Notes: generated by a model not told the origin, from the letters alone. A DNA stretch of 64,000 nt from Halosimplex salinum (GCF_003730195.1 NZ_QWGG01000012.1:62001-126000), one strand, 5' to 3'; shown: positions 8,279 through 16,935, counted from the stretch's first letter. Made by a program: numbers and translations.

Positions 8279-9325
8279 ATGCCGGTACAGCCGAACGTCG
8301 TCGAACGACTCGCGATATACCGGTTCGACAGGGCGCCGTCGGCGATCGTCGACGTACTCGACGCGGGGAGCTTCTACGCCGTGGCGCTGGCTCACGATCT
8401 GGACGTGTTCGCGACGCTCGACCGACCGCGGTCGGTGGGGGAACTCGCCGCCGAAATCGACGCGGACCCGGCGGCGCTGGGCGACCTGCTCCGGGTACTC
8501 GCGGCGAACGGATACGTCGAGCGAGACGGCGGCGCGTTCGTCCGGGCGGCGACGACGGAGCGGTGGCTCACCGACGACGGGGCGGCGAACCTCGCGCCGT
8601 GGTTCACGTTCTGGCGGGACGTGGTCTTCCCGTTCTGGAACGAGTATCTGGAGACGGCGGTCCGCGAGGGCGGGCCGCCGCTGACGCTCTACGAGTGGCT
8701 GAACGACGACCCGGACCTGTGGCCGACCGCCCAGCGCGGGTTCCGCGCGGTCGCGACGCTGCTCGCCGATCCCGTCGTCGACGAGGTCGATCTCCCGGGT
8801 GGGGCGACGACGCTCCTCGATCTGGGCGGCGGCCACGGCCGCTACGCGGTCGAACTCTGCGAACGGAACCCGGGACTGTCGGCGGTCGTCTTCGACCATC
8901 CCGACGCGCTGGCGGTGGCCGAGACCGAGATCGGCGACCGCGGCCTGGCCGACCGGATGGAGACGCGGGGCGGCGACTACCGCACCGACGACATCGGCGA
9001 GGGCTACGACGCGGTCCTGCTGTTCAACGTCCTGCACGGGCACGACGAGGCGGAGGTGCGGGCGCTGTTCGAGCGAGTCCACGACGCGCTCGCGCCCGGC
9101 GGCCGCGTCGTCGTCCTCGACCAGTTCCGGGGCGGCGGGCGGATGAACGTCGGTCGCGCGGCGGTCGCACTCGTCTCGCTCACCTATCGGGCGACGCTCG
9201 GCCGCGGCGTCCACGACGCCGACGCGGTCGCCGACTGGCTCCGCGCCGCCGGGTTCGGCGCGGTCGAGCGCACGGGCCTGCGGCGCGACCCCGGGAGCGA
9301 ACTGCTGCAGGCGACTCGCGAGTAA
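8279..9325 (+). CDS. SAM-dependent methyltransferase, O-methyltransferase (winged-helix plus Rossmann) type
   Basis: 348 residues. The first 90 form a winged-helix dimerisation domain (SVGELAAEIDADPAALGDLLRVLAANGYVERDGG), the rest a class I methyltransferase: motif I LLDLGGGHGRYAVEL, acidic residue after strand 2 (VVFDHPDA), then GYDAVLLFNVLHGHD and the APGGRVVVLDQF strand. This is the architecture of Methyltransf_2 enzymes such as hydroxyindole or polyketide O-methyltransferases. The histidine HGHD sits where these enzymes carry the catalytic base. Substrate unknown. A weak TATA-like box near 8250 fits a leaderless start at 8279. It diverges from nth. Confidence 0.85.
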   Translation: MPVQPNVVERLAIYRFDRAPSAIVDVLDAGSFYAVALAHDLDVFATLDRPRSVGELAAEIDADPAALGDLLRVLAANGYVERDGGAFVRAATTERWLTDDGAANLAPWFTFWRDVVFPFWNEYLETAVREGGPPLTLYEWLNDDPDLWPTAQRGFRAVATLLADPVVDEVDLPGGATTLLDLGGGHGRYAVELCERNPGLSAVVFDHPDALAVAETEIGDRGLADRMETRGGDYRTDDIGEGYDAVLLFNVLHGHDEAEVRALFERVHDALAPGGRVVVLDQFRGGGRMNVGRAAVALVSLTYRATLGRGVHDADAVADWLRAAGFGAVERTGLRRDPGSELLQATRE

Positions 9326-9329
9326 GGCC

Positions 9330-9791
9330 TCACGCGGGGTCGACCCGGAGAGTGAGCGTCGCGTCGGCGCCGTCGGCCAGCGCGTCGACCAGATCCCTAT
9401 CGACGTCTGCGGCCGCGCCGTCCGCGCCGACCATCACGGTCCGGTCGTCCACGTAGTCGCTCGTGCGGATCACGTGACTGCGCTCGTTCTCGAAGGAGAA
9501 GCCCGGGTGGCCGCGACCGGTCACCTCGTGGACGTGGTCGTCGGCCTCGATGGTCGCGGTGACGGTCGCGCCGTGGGCCTGACAGGCGTCGAGAAACGCG
9601 TCGGAGAAGTCAGCGGGGACACGGTCGGCCTCGATGGCGAGGATACAGTCGCCGGCGGGCGTGAGGAAGTCGTCGCTGGTGAACTCGAGTGTACTGACGT
9701 GCTCGGCGGTGACGTTCTCGTGGCCGTGCGCGCGAACGACCTCGACGAGGGCGTCGTCGGACTCCTCGTCCGTCGCGGCGTCGTCGGTCAT
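9330..9791 (-). CDS. DUF371 family protein
   Basis: 153 residues. After an acidic start (TDDAATDEESDD) the segment VEVVRAHGHENVTAEHVSTLEFTSDD matches my memory of the N-terminus of DUF371, an archaeal family of about 140 residues with no known function. GRGHPGF and ENERSHVIRTSDYVDDRTVMVGADGAAADVDRDLV are the other conserved-looking parts. It converges closely on the methyltransferase gene (4-base gap). A box on the minus strand near 9817 would give a leaderless transcript. Confidence 0.75.
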   Translation of the reverse strand: MTDDAATDEESDDALVEVVRAHGHENVTAEHVSTLEFTSDDFLTPAGDCILAIEADRVPADFSDAFLDACQAHGATVTATIEADDHVHEVTGRGHPGFSFENERSHVIRTSDYVDDRTVMVGADGAAADVDRDLVDALADGADATLTLRVDPA

Positions 9792-9866
9792 GTGGAAGCG
9801 TTCGGACGCCGCTACTTCAGGGAGTCGAAGTCCGGCGGGCGGTCGCGCGGCGGCGCGACCGTCTGC

Positions 9867-10028
9867 TCACTCGTCCGGGGCGGCGACGGTGACGGTGACG
9901 TGACCGCAGTCGCACTCGTAGGCGCGTCGCTCGCCGGCCTCGGTGCGGAAGACGAGCATGCACGAGCCGTCGGTGAGCTTCCGCGAGCAGTTCGCCGCTT
10001 CGCACCGGCACACGATCTCGCTCAACAT
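9867..10028 (-). CDS. Small cysteine-rich protein (53 aa), probable zinc-binding
   Basis: Begins MLSEIVCRCEAANC and ends in YECDCGHVTVTVAAPDE. The pattern Cys-x-Cys-x4-Cys with a later Cys-x-Cys-Gly pair predicts a small zinc ribbon or knuckle. An in-frame upstream extension to 10112 is possible but looks non-coding, so ATG 10028 is preferred. It lies upstream of the DUF371 gene on the same strand with a 75-base gap. Function not recognised. Confidence 0.6.
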   Translation of the reverse strand: MLSEIVCRCEAANCSRKLTDGSCMLVFRTEAGERRAYECDCGHVTVTVAAPDE

Positions 10029-10199
10029 ATCTCGTCGTTCGACCCGCTCACATATCAATGCGAGCAGTACCCTGAGTGAAAGTGTAACCGCAGGACTGCG
10101 GTGGGGCGACACCTCACGTACAGCGGTTACGAGAGCGGAAGTAAAGCGGCCGATCGGGCACCGGTCGCTCCGGTGCCGGGTCGTCCTCGACCGTCCGAC

Positions 10200-10210
10200 G
10201 TAAAGGATAT
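10200..10210 (+). promoter_or_regulatory. TATA-like box for the GH2-like gene
   Basis: GTAAAGGATAT lies about 27-30 bases ahead of ATG 10236, predicting a leaderless transcript and supporting that start over longer upstream frames. Confidence 0.5.
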
Positions 10211-10235
10211 ACCATCAGGGAACGCGGACGTTGGT

Positions 10236-12095
10236 ATGCCGAGTGAGTGGAGCGGTGCGGCGGTCGACCCAGACGGCGGCAAGCCCGCGCCCAGAGAGTG
10301 GCACGACGTCGAAGTGCCCGGGCGCCCGGCCGAGTTCGCCGGCGAGGACCGGGTCGCCTACCGGACCGTCTTCGAGGACCCGCGCGGTCCCGACGACGCG
10401 CTGGCCCTGCTGGAACTCCGCGGACTGTACGCCGACGCCGACGTCTGGCTGAACGACGAACTCGTTGCCGAGTCCGACGCGGTGTTCGAACCGGTCGAGG
10501 TACCGTTCGAACCCGCCGACGAGAACGAACTCGTCGTCGAGTGCCGGGCGCCCGAGGACCGCTTCGGGGGGATCCACGCGACCGACCGGATCCCCGAGCG
10601 CGAGTCGGTGCCGGGGATCTGGTGGGGCGTCGACGTGACGGCCCACCCGGACCCGTTCGTCGTGGACGTCGACCTGACGCCGCGAGTGACCGACGACGGG
10701 GCGGTCGTCGACGCGGCGGTCGAGGTGTACACGACGGAGCCGCTGGACGACCGGCTCACGCTGACGACGAAACCCGCGGGCGAGCGACGCGGCCGCGGGA
10801 TGATGGACCGGGCGAGCGTCTCCGCCGGGGCGGGCGAGCGGGCCGTCGCCGAACACGCCATCGAGATACGCGACCCGTCGCTGTGGTGGCCCCGAGAGCT
10901 GGGCGCCCAGCACCGCTACGAGGTGCGCGCGAAACTGGACGACGCCGTTCGGACGGCGACGACCGGCATCGCGACCGTCGAACAGACCGACGAGGGCGGC
11001 CTCCGCGTGAACGGCGAGGACGTACCCGTCCGGGGCATCGCGCTCCAGGACGCGACGGTCGCCGACGTCGAGCGGGCCGTCGAGGTGAACGCGAACCTCG
11101 TGCGCGCTCACGCACACGCGATGCCCGAGGCGGTGTACGAGGCCTGCGACGAAGCGGGACTCCTCGTCTGGCAGGACCTTCCGCTGACCGGGCCGGGCGT
11201 CTTCGACATCGCGCGCGGCCAGGACCTCGCCGAGCGACTGGTTCGGACCGACGCGCATCACCCGAGCCTCGCGGCAGTGGGCGTCCACGACGAGCCGACG
11301 GCGACGTTCGCCGACCGCGTCGGGTCAGGGCTGGTCGACCGGCTGCGCTTCCGGTATCGGGTCTGGCGGAGCGACTACGACTGGGGGCCCGCCGAGGAGG
11401 TCGGGGAGGCGGTCCCGGACGGGGTGGCCGTCTACACCGTCGTCGGCGAGCCGGGGACCGACCCCGACGCCGCGGCGCTGTACCCGGGCTGGGACTACGG
11501 CGGCGTCGAGGACCTCGACTGGGTGCGCGAGCGCTACGACCTGGGCGGCGTGGTCGGGGAGTTCGGCGCGGGCGCGCTCCCGGACGGCGTGGACCCGGAC
11601 GACGACGTGGACCTGGCCGGGTTCGACGCGGCGAAACACGACGCGGTGGTCGGGAGCGACGACCCCGAGGCCTCGCAGGCGTACCAGGCCGAACTCGTCC
11701 GCGGGATCGCGGAGCGACTGCGGACCGACGGCTCGTCGGTCGTCGTCGCCAGTGCGCTCCGTGACGCCGGCGACGCGGGGATGGGCGTCTACGCCCGCGA
11801 CGGCTCCCCCAAAGCGGCGGTCGACAGCCTCGCGACGGCGTTCGAGCCGGTCCAGGCGTTCCTGGTCGGCGCCTCGCCCGGCGAGTGCGACGTCGTCGTG
11901 GCCAACGACGCGCCCGAATCCATCTCCGGGACGGTCACCTGGGCCGCGGGCGGGGAGGGGGGCGAGATAGACGTGACCGTCGACGCCGGTGCCCGGAGCG
12001 CGGTCGAGACCGTCTCGGTGCCGAAATCCGCCGATTCGGTGGATCTCACCCTGCGGGTCGGCGACGCGAGCGTCGAGAACGAGTACCGTTTATAA
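10236..12095 (+). CDS. Glycoside hydrolase family 2-like protein with degenerate active site
   Basis: 619 residues in the order of GH2 enzymes: an N-terminal jelly-roll (LLELRGLYADADVWLNDELVAE, residues 45-70), an immunoglobulin-like domain with the GIWWGV and SLWWPRELG signatures, then a barrel-like part starting VRGIALQDATVADV and NLVRAHAHAMPEAVYEACDEAGLLVWQDLP. The last phrase is typical of beta-mannosidase and beta-galactosidase relatives. GEFGAGALPDG resembles the nucleophile region SEFG of beta-mannosidases, but the expected Asn-Glu acid/base pair is replaced by VGVHDEP. Either an unusual hydrolase or a non-catalytic relative. No signal peptide, so cytoplasmic. Start chosen at ATG 10236, 27 bases after an AAAGGATATA box. 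Confidence 0.7.
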   Translation: MPSEWSGAAVDPDGGKPAPREWHDVEVPGRPAEFAGEDRVAYRTVFEDPRGPDDALALLELRGLYADADVWLNDELVAESDAVFEPVEVPFEPADENELVVECRAPEDRFGGIHATDRIPERESVPGIWWGVDVTAHPDPFVVDVDLTPRVTDDGAVVDAAVEVYTTEPLDDRLTLTTKPAGERRGRGMMDRASVSAGAGERAVAEHAIEIRDPSLWWPRELGAQHRYEVRAKLDDAVRTATTGIATVEQTDEGGLRVNGEDVPVRGIALQDATVADVERAVEVNANLVRAHAHAMPEAVYEACDEAGLLVWQDLPLTGPGVFDIARGQDLAERLVRTDAHHPSLAAVGVHDEPTATFADRVGSGLVDRLRFRYRVWRSDYDWGPAEEVGEAVPDGVAVYTVVGEPGTDPDAAALYPGWDYGGVEDLDWVRERYDLGGVVGEFGAGALPDGVDPDDDVDLAGFDAAKHDAVVGSDDPEASQAYQAELVRGIAERLRTDGSSVVVASALRDAGDAGMGVYARDGSPKAAVDSLATAFEPVQAFLVGASPGECDVVVANDAPESISGTVTWAAGGEGGEIDVTVDAGARSAVETVSVPKSADSVDLTLRVGDASVENEYRL

Positions 12096-12342
12096 GGACG
12101 GGCTACCGTGTGGTAGTGTCTGACGTGGCGTTCTCGGCCACGTCGGGGTGTGAGAGAGGCACACGGCTCATCGGAATATTTAAACAAGGGGACCCACAAG
12201 TGTCTGGTACCAGAACGTCTCCGGCGTTCAGGCTGTATCGCACTTCGACCAGCATGACAGGACACCCTTGTTGTCGGCGTCAGCCACTCCGTAGCGGTGG
12301 GCCTGTCTCTCGCCGGAGCGGGTATGGCATAGAGGTACAATT
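12096..12342 (+). promoter_or_regulatory. Promoter and long 5' leader of the coiled-coil gene
   Basis: A strong TATA-like box AATATTTAAAC at 12175-12185 predicts a start near 12207. That leaves a leader of about 135 bases, unusual here where most genes look leaderless. A perfect 12-base palindrome TCTGGTACCAGA (12203-12214) covers the predicted start. CTCCGGCG (about 12218-12226) can pair with CGCCGGAG (about 12312-12319), enclosing a smaller hairpin around CCACTCCGTAGCGGTGG. No open frame of note lies in the leader. Confidence 0.5.
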
Positions 12343-13233
12343 ATGGCAGACTCGATAGACGAATCCAAGAACGTAGCGGTAACAGACGACGATCTCGAGA
12401 ACAAATCCAAAGGCGAGCTCATCAAGCTCGCCGGGCAGCTTCGAGACCGACGAAACGAGCTCAACCAGATGGCGTCCGAGCGGGCGTCCAGCCGAGACGA
12501 CCTCAACGCGAAGACGCGCGAGAAGGTCGACGAGGCCCAGGAGCACCGCGAGAAGCGCGACGAGCTCAACCAGCAGGTCCAGGAGCACAAGGAGAAACGA
12601 AACGAGCTCAACGCGGAGGCCAACGAGCTCTTCGACGAGGTCGAGGACAAGCGAGACGACCTCGAACTCGACGAGGGCAAGGACATCGAGCAGCTCGAAG
12701 AGGAGATCGAGGACCTCGAGTTCAAACAGCAGACCGAGGTTCTCTCGGCCGAGGACGAGCGCGAACTCATCGAGGAGATCGAGGAGAAGCGCGAGAAGCT
12801 CGCCGAGAAACAGGAGAAGCTCAACGAGGGCGGCGACCTCGAAGCCGTCAAGGAGGAAGCCGAGGAGATCCGCTCTGAAGCCTCCAAGCACCACCAGAAG
12901 GTGACGGAGCTCGCCGACGAGGCCCAGGAGCACCACAACCAGATGATCGAGGCCTACCGCGAGGCCGACGACATCCGCGACGAGGCCGACGAGATGCACG
13001 AGAAGTTCGTGGAGGCCCAGGAAGCGGCCGACCAGCACCACGAGGACTTCGTGCGCGTCCAGAAGCGCCTGCGCGAGCTGGACAAGAAGGAAGAAGAGGA
13101 GGAGCGCGAGGCGCGCCAGGAGAAGGAAGAGGCCGCCCGCGAGGAGGCCGAGGAGATCTACCAGAAGTTCAAGGAGGGCGAGACCCTCGACACCGAGGAC
13201 CTCATGAAGCTCCAGAAGACCGGCCTGCTGTAA
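12343..13233 (+). CDS. Archaeal coiled-coil protein
   Basis: 296 residues, almost entirely heptad-like charged helix (Glu, Lys, Arg, Asp, Gln) from about residue 20 to 275, with no membrane segment or signal. The C-terminal segment EEIYQKFKEGETLDTEDLMKLQKTGLL is the conserved non-coiled end of a coiled-coil family found across euryarchaea, sometimes misnamed phosphoserine phosphatase. Codon use is strongly biased (GAG, CTC, AAG), as in highly expressed genes. It is expected to be a long cytoplasmic rod; the function is unknown. A strong TATA box and long leader precede it. Confidence 0.8.
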   Translation: MADSIDESKNVAVTDDDLENKSKGELIKLAGQLRDRRNELNQMASERASSRDDLNAKTREKVDEAQEHREKRDELNQQVQEHKEKRNELNAEANELFDEVEDKRDDLELDEGKDIEQLEEEIEDLEFKQQTEVLSAEDERELIEEIEEKREKLAEKQEKLNEGGDLEAVKEEAEEIRSEASKHHQKVTELADEAQEHHNQMIEAYREADDIRDEADEMHEKFVEAQEAADQHHEDFVRVQKRLRELDKKEEEEEREARQEKEEAAREEAEEIYQKFKEGETLDTEDLMKLQKTGLL

Positions 13234-13349
13234 GTTCTGCGACGCTTTCTGCGGTTTTCCTCGTCGCGTAGCGGCGCCGCTCTTCCGAACGCCCCGCGCC
13301 ACGGCGAGCGCCCCCGTGCTTTTTGGCCGCGCGCGGTGAGAACTCGGAC

Positions 13350-14699
13350 ATGGATCGGGGGGCGGACCGGTGCTGTTCCCGGCGGGCAGTCCTGCGGAGC
13401 GGGCTCCTCGTCGGCGCCGGAGGGCTCGCCGGATGCTCGCTGTTCGACGACCCGTCGAGCGGCGAGTCCAGCGTCACGCCGGTGCCACTCGACACGGCGA
13501 CGGGGACGGCGGAACCGGTTCCGTCCCGGTCGCCGCCCCCCACGGCGACAGACGACGCATCGACGGCAGAGGGTGTGGGTGGACCGGAGCAGACGGTTTC
13601 GGTGGGGACACCCGCGCCGGCCGACGGGTGGCGGACGCTCCAGGCGAACGACGCGCGCACGGGCTGGCGGCCGGACGCCGTCGGCCCGGACGGCCCAGTC
13701 GAACCGGCGTGGTCAGTCGACCTCGGCGGGGAGATCCGCGGGTCGGTGACAGTCGCCGAGGGCGTCGCGTACGCCGGCAGCAAGGCGGGGACGCTCGTCG
13801 CGGTCGACGAAGCGACGGGGGAGGAACGCTGGCGGTACGAGGCGAGCGCCGAGGTGCGAGCGACGCCGACGGTCGGAGACGGGCGGGTCTACTGCGGCGA
13901 CGAGAGCGGGCGACTGGTCGCGCTGGACGTCGCCGACGGCGGCGAGCAGTGGTCGTTCGGGGTCGGGACGGAGTCCGACGGGCCGGGGGCTGCGGCGATT
14001 CGAAGCGGGCCCGTTCTCGCCGACGAGACGGCGTACGTCGGTGGGACCGACGGGTTCGTGTACGCCGTCGAGACGGCGGAGGGGGGCGAGCGGTGGGCGG
14101 TCGACGTGGGCGGGTTCCTCGGTGTCGTCGCGCCGGTCGCGGTCGCCGGCGGGCGGGTGTTCGCCGGGAGTTACGCCGGTCGGCTGACCGCGCTCGACGC
14201 GGCGGACGGCTCGGAGCGCTGGCGCTACGAGGGACTGGGGGAGACGCGCACGTGGTCGGGGCCGACAGTCGCTGGCGGCGTCGTCTACGCCGGCGGGGTC
14301 CCGAGCGGCGTCTTCGCCGTCGACTCGCTCGACGGGACGGAGCGCTGGCACGTCGAGACGGCGGCACCCGTCTTCTCCTCGCCGGCCGTCACGGACGAGA
14401 CGGTGTACGTCGGGACCGACTCGGGGACGGTGCTGGCGCTCGATTCGGCGGACGGGACGGAGCGCTGGCGGGTCGACGCGGGCGGTGCCGTCACCGCTTC
14501 GCCAGCCGTGGCCGGCGGTGCAGTCTACGTCGGGAGCGACGCCGGCGCGGTGCTGGCGCTGGACGCTGGCGACGGGAGTGAGCACTGGCGGTTCGAGCCC
14601 GGCGACGCCGTGCGGAGTTCGCCCGCGGTCCTCGGCGGCCGCGTCTTCGTCGGGACGGACGGTGGACGGGTGTACGCGCTCGAGACCGACGGCGAATGA
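13350..14699 (+). CDS. Tat-exported PQQ-type beta-propeller lipoprotein
   Basis: 449 residues. SRRAVLRSG (R11-R12) is a twin-arginine signal and GGLAGC a lipobox with C29, so it should be exported folded and lipid-anchored. A Ser/Thr/Pro linker (30-105) leads to seven or so propeller blades of about 40 residues, each with the pattern VYxGxxxGxLxALDAxDGxxxWR (for example GKAGTLVAVDEATGEERWRYE and GSDAGAVLALDAGDGSEHWRFE). The family includes BamB-like and PQQ-like proteins; haloarchaeal members usually lack enzymatic residues and are thought to be scaffolds. Start ATG 13350 places the Tat motif at the correct depth. Confidence 0.88.
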   Translation: MDRGADRCCSRRAVLRSGLLVGAGGLAGCSLFDDPSSGESSVTPVPLDTATGTAEPVPSRSPPPTATDDASTAEGVGGPEQTVSVGTPAPADGWRTLQANDARTGWRPDAVGPDGPVEPAWSVDLGGEIRGSVTVAEGVAYAGSKAGTLVAVDEATGEERWRYEASAEVRATPTVGDGRVYCGDESGRLVALDVADGGEQWSFGVGTESDGPGAAAIRSGPVLADETAYVGGTDGFVYAVETAEGGERWAVDVGGFLGVVAPVAVAGGRVFAGSYAGRLTALDAADGSERWRYEGLGETRTWSGPTVAGGVVYAGGVPSGVFAVDSLDGTERWHVETAAPVFSSPAVTDETVYVGTDSGTVLALDSADGTERWRVDAGGAVTASPAVAGGAVYVGSDAGAVLALDAGDGSEHWRFEPGDAVRSSPAVLGGRVFVGTDGGRVYALETDGE

Positions 14700-14725
14700 G
14701 GGGAGTGCAGATACGTCGGGTTCGG

Positions 14726-15625
14726 TCAGGCGGTCTCGGGGATAGGGTCGGCGAGGACGACCGCTTCGCCGTCGATGACGGTCTCGTCGTCGGCGTCGCT
14801 GACGGTCGTCGTGAGCCGGTAGCGGTCCTCGTCGAGTTTCTCGACCACCTCGCACTCGGCGGTGACGCGGTCGCCGATGTCGACCGGGCCGAGGTAGCTG
14901 ACCTCCTGTGAGAGGTAGACGACGAGGCCAGGGAGACGGGCCAGCGCGGCGCTGACGACGCCGGCGACGAGAGTCCCGTGGACGATCCGTCGGCCGAAGC
15001 GCGTCCCGCGGGCGTACTCGTCGTCGAGGTGGAGTCGGTTCGTGTCGCCGCTCGCGTCGGCGAACGCGCCGACCTCGTCCTCGTCGAGCGGTTTCGAGAA
15101 GCGGACCACGTCGCCGACGTCGATGTGGGACTCGTGGCCGACGTACTCGAACTCCCAGTCGGCCTTCTCGTAGGCGGTGTCGGCGCGTTCGGTCTCGCGG
15201 ACGAGGTCGTCGCCGCCGTCGGCGTCCGGTTCCGGGCGGCGGACGTGCGGGAGGTGGTTCGAGAGGCGGGTCGTCGTGACGATGCCGACGAGCGTGTCGT
15301 CGTCGTCGACGACTGGAAGCGCCTCGATCCCGTAGGACCGGAGTCGGCGGGCGGCCGCGACGATCGACTCGTCGGTCGACGCCGTGTGGACCGGGCTGGA
15401 CATCACGTCGGCGACCGAGAGCGCCGCGGGGTCGCAGTCCCGGACCAGCATCCGCACCGCGTCGGATTCGGTGAGGATACCGACGACCGAGTCGTCCTCA
15501 ACGACCACGACCGACTCGATACCTGGGACGTCGAGTTTGTCGACCGCGGTCGTGGCGTCCGCGTCCGGCGGGACCGTCTCGACTGTCTCGTCCATGAGTT
15601 CCGTGACGCGCGGTGGGCGGAGCAT
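14726..15625 (-). CDS. CBS-pair domain fused to a MaoC-like hot-dog dehydratase domain
   Basis: 299 residues. Residues 5-60 (VTELMDETVETVPPDADATTAVDKL, VVGILTESDAVRML) and 70-125 (VMSSPVHTASTDESIVAAARRL, LVGIVTTTRL) form two CBS motifs, a module that usually binds adenosine ligands. After a linker, residues 165-299 are a MaoC/hydratase fold: FADASGDTNRLHLDDEYARGTRFGRRIVHGTL has the Asp/His hydratase signature (D-x4-H and the HG-TL end). A likely role is CoA-thioester hydration gated by nucleotide or SAM binding. A box near 15652 gives a leaderless transcript. Confidence 0.85.
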   Translation of the reverse strand: MLRPPRVTELMDETVETVPPDADATTAVDKLDVPGIESVVVVEDDSVVGILTESDAVRMLVRDCDPAALSVADVMSSPVHTASTDESIVAAARRLRSYGIEALPVVDDDDTLVGIVTTTRLSNHLPHVRRPEPDADGGDDLVRETERADTAYEKADWEFEYVGHESHIDVGDVVRFSKPLDEDEVGAFADASGDTNRLHLDDEYARGTRFGRRIVHGTLVAGVVSAALARLPGLVVYLSQEVSYLGPVDIGDRVTAECEVVEKLDEDRYRLTTTVSDADDETVIDGEAVVLADPIPETA

Positions 15626-15807
15626 CGTGTCGGCCGTTCGATCGGACGCCCCTTGAGAATACTGTCGCTACAGGCGAGTGGATTCGGGATACCTCGATCC
15701 AGCGGCCGACAGCGCGACCGGGCGATTCGCGCCTACACCGTAGCGAACGGTCCCGACGCGTCCTCTCGACCCTGTCAGTCAAGCCCGTCGAGCCCTAACG
15801 GCGGACG

Positions 15808-16911
15808 ATGGGCCGACTGCCGGAACTCGAACCGCCGCCACGGGTGGTCGACGCCTCCCTGCTGGCGGCGGTCGTCCTCTTGCTCGCGACGGGTGCCGTG
15901 AGTCTCGTCTCCGGCCGGCCGGCTGGCGCGTGGGTGTTCGACGTCCACGCCGTCGCGGGGCTGGCGACGGTCGTCCTGCTGGCCTGGAAGCTCCGGCGGG
16001 TTCGACACCGACTGAGGCCCGGGGCGCTGGACCCGACGCGCCTCGTGTCTGGCTTGCTGGGCGTCGTGGCGACTGCGGCGCTGGCGACCGGCGTCTGGTG
16101 GGTGGTCGGCGGCAGTCTCGACCTCGGCCCGTGGGGACTGCTGAACCTCCACATCGGGCTGGGCCTGCTGGTCCCGCTCTTGCTCGTCGTCCACCTCCGA
16201 CAGCGGTTCGCGCTCCCGACGCGACGGTCGGTGACGGACCGCCGGAACGCGCTCCGGTACGCCGCGCTCGTCGGGTCGGGCGCGGTCGTCTGGCGGGCAC
16301 AGGAGACCGCGAACGACCTGTTCGACACCGCGGGCGCGGAGCGTCGGTTCACTGGTTCACGCGAGGAGGGGAGCGACGAGGGGAACCGTTTCCCGGTCAC
16401 GTCCTGGGTCGCGGACGACCCCGACCCCGTCGACCGGGACGCGTGGTCGCTGACCGTCGACGGGCGAGTCGAGGAGTCGTTCTCGCTGGGCGCCGACGCG
16501 GTGTTCGGGGAGGAATCCGGTCCCGTCGGCGACGAAACCCGTCCGACCGGCGACGAGGAACGGGCCCTGCTCGACTGCACCAGCGGCTGGTACTCCGAGC
16601 ACGACTGGCAGGGCGTCCGCGTCGGCGACCTGCTCGACACTGCGGGCCCCGAGTCTGGGGCGAGGTGGGTGCAGTTCCGCTCGGTGACCGGCTATCGATG
16701 GAGCCTCCCGCTCGACGAGGCCGGGGACGCGCTGCTGGCGACCCACGTCGACGGCGACCCCCTCACCCACGGCCACGGCGCGCCGATGCGACTGGTGGCG
16801 CCCGGCCGCCGCGGCTTCCAGTGGGTGAAGTGGGTCGAGTCCGTGCGCGTCACCCGGCGTCGCGAGGTGGGCGAGGCGCTCGCCGTCTTCGTCAGCGGCG
16901 TGGACGGCTGA
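15808..16911 (+). CDS. Membrane cytochrome b-like domain fused to sulfite-oxidase-fold molybdopterin domain
   Basis: 367 residues. Residues 17-130 contain four hydrophobic helices with His47, His115 and His129 placed as possible haem ligands, like the small b-type subunits that serve YedY/MsrP. A fifth hydrophobic stretch (151-163) follows a twin-arginine DRRNALR (R145-R146). The rest (195-360) is an oxidoreductase molybdopterin domain: LLDCTSGW carries the Cys257 expected to bind molybdenum, with DWQGVRVGDLLD and a GAPMRLVAPG-FQWVKWV ending as in SoxC/YedY. Likely a quinone- or cytochrome-linked reductase or oxidase facing outside. It has no separate partner gene here. Confidence 0.85.
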   Translation: MGRLPELEPPPRVVDASLLAAVVLLLATGAVSLVSGRPAGAWVFDVHAVAGLATVVLLAWKLRRVRHRLRPGALDPTRLVSGLLGVVATAALATGVWWVVGGSLDLGPWGLLNLHIGLGLLVPLLLVVHLRQRFALPTRRSVTDRRNALRYAALVGSGAVVWRAQETANDLFDTAGAERRFTGSREEGSDEGNRFPVTSWVADDPDPVDRDAWSLTVDGRVEESFSLGADAVFGEESGPVGDETRPTGDEERALLDCTSGWYSEHDWQGVRVGDLLDTAGPESGARWVQFRSVTGYRWSLPLDEAGDALLATHVDGDPLTHGHGAPMRLVAPGRRGFQWVKWVESVRVTRRREVGEALAVFVSGVDG

Positions 16912-16935
16912 GGTACGTCGGCAGCCGCTCCGGCG

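Noticed and set aside
8189-9214. Long N-terminal extension of endonuclease III
   Set aside because: The open frame continues upstream antisense to the methyltransferase gene; the promoter box 27 bases before ATG 8188 and family length support the shorter protein.
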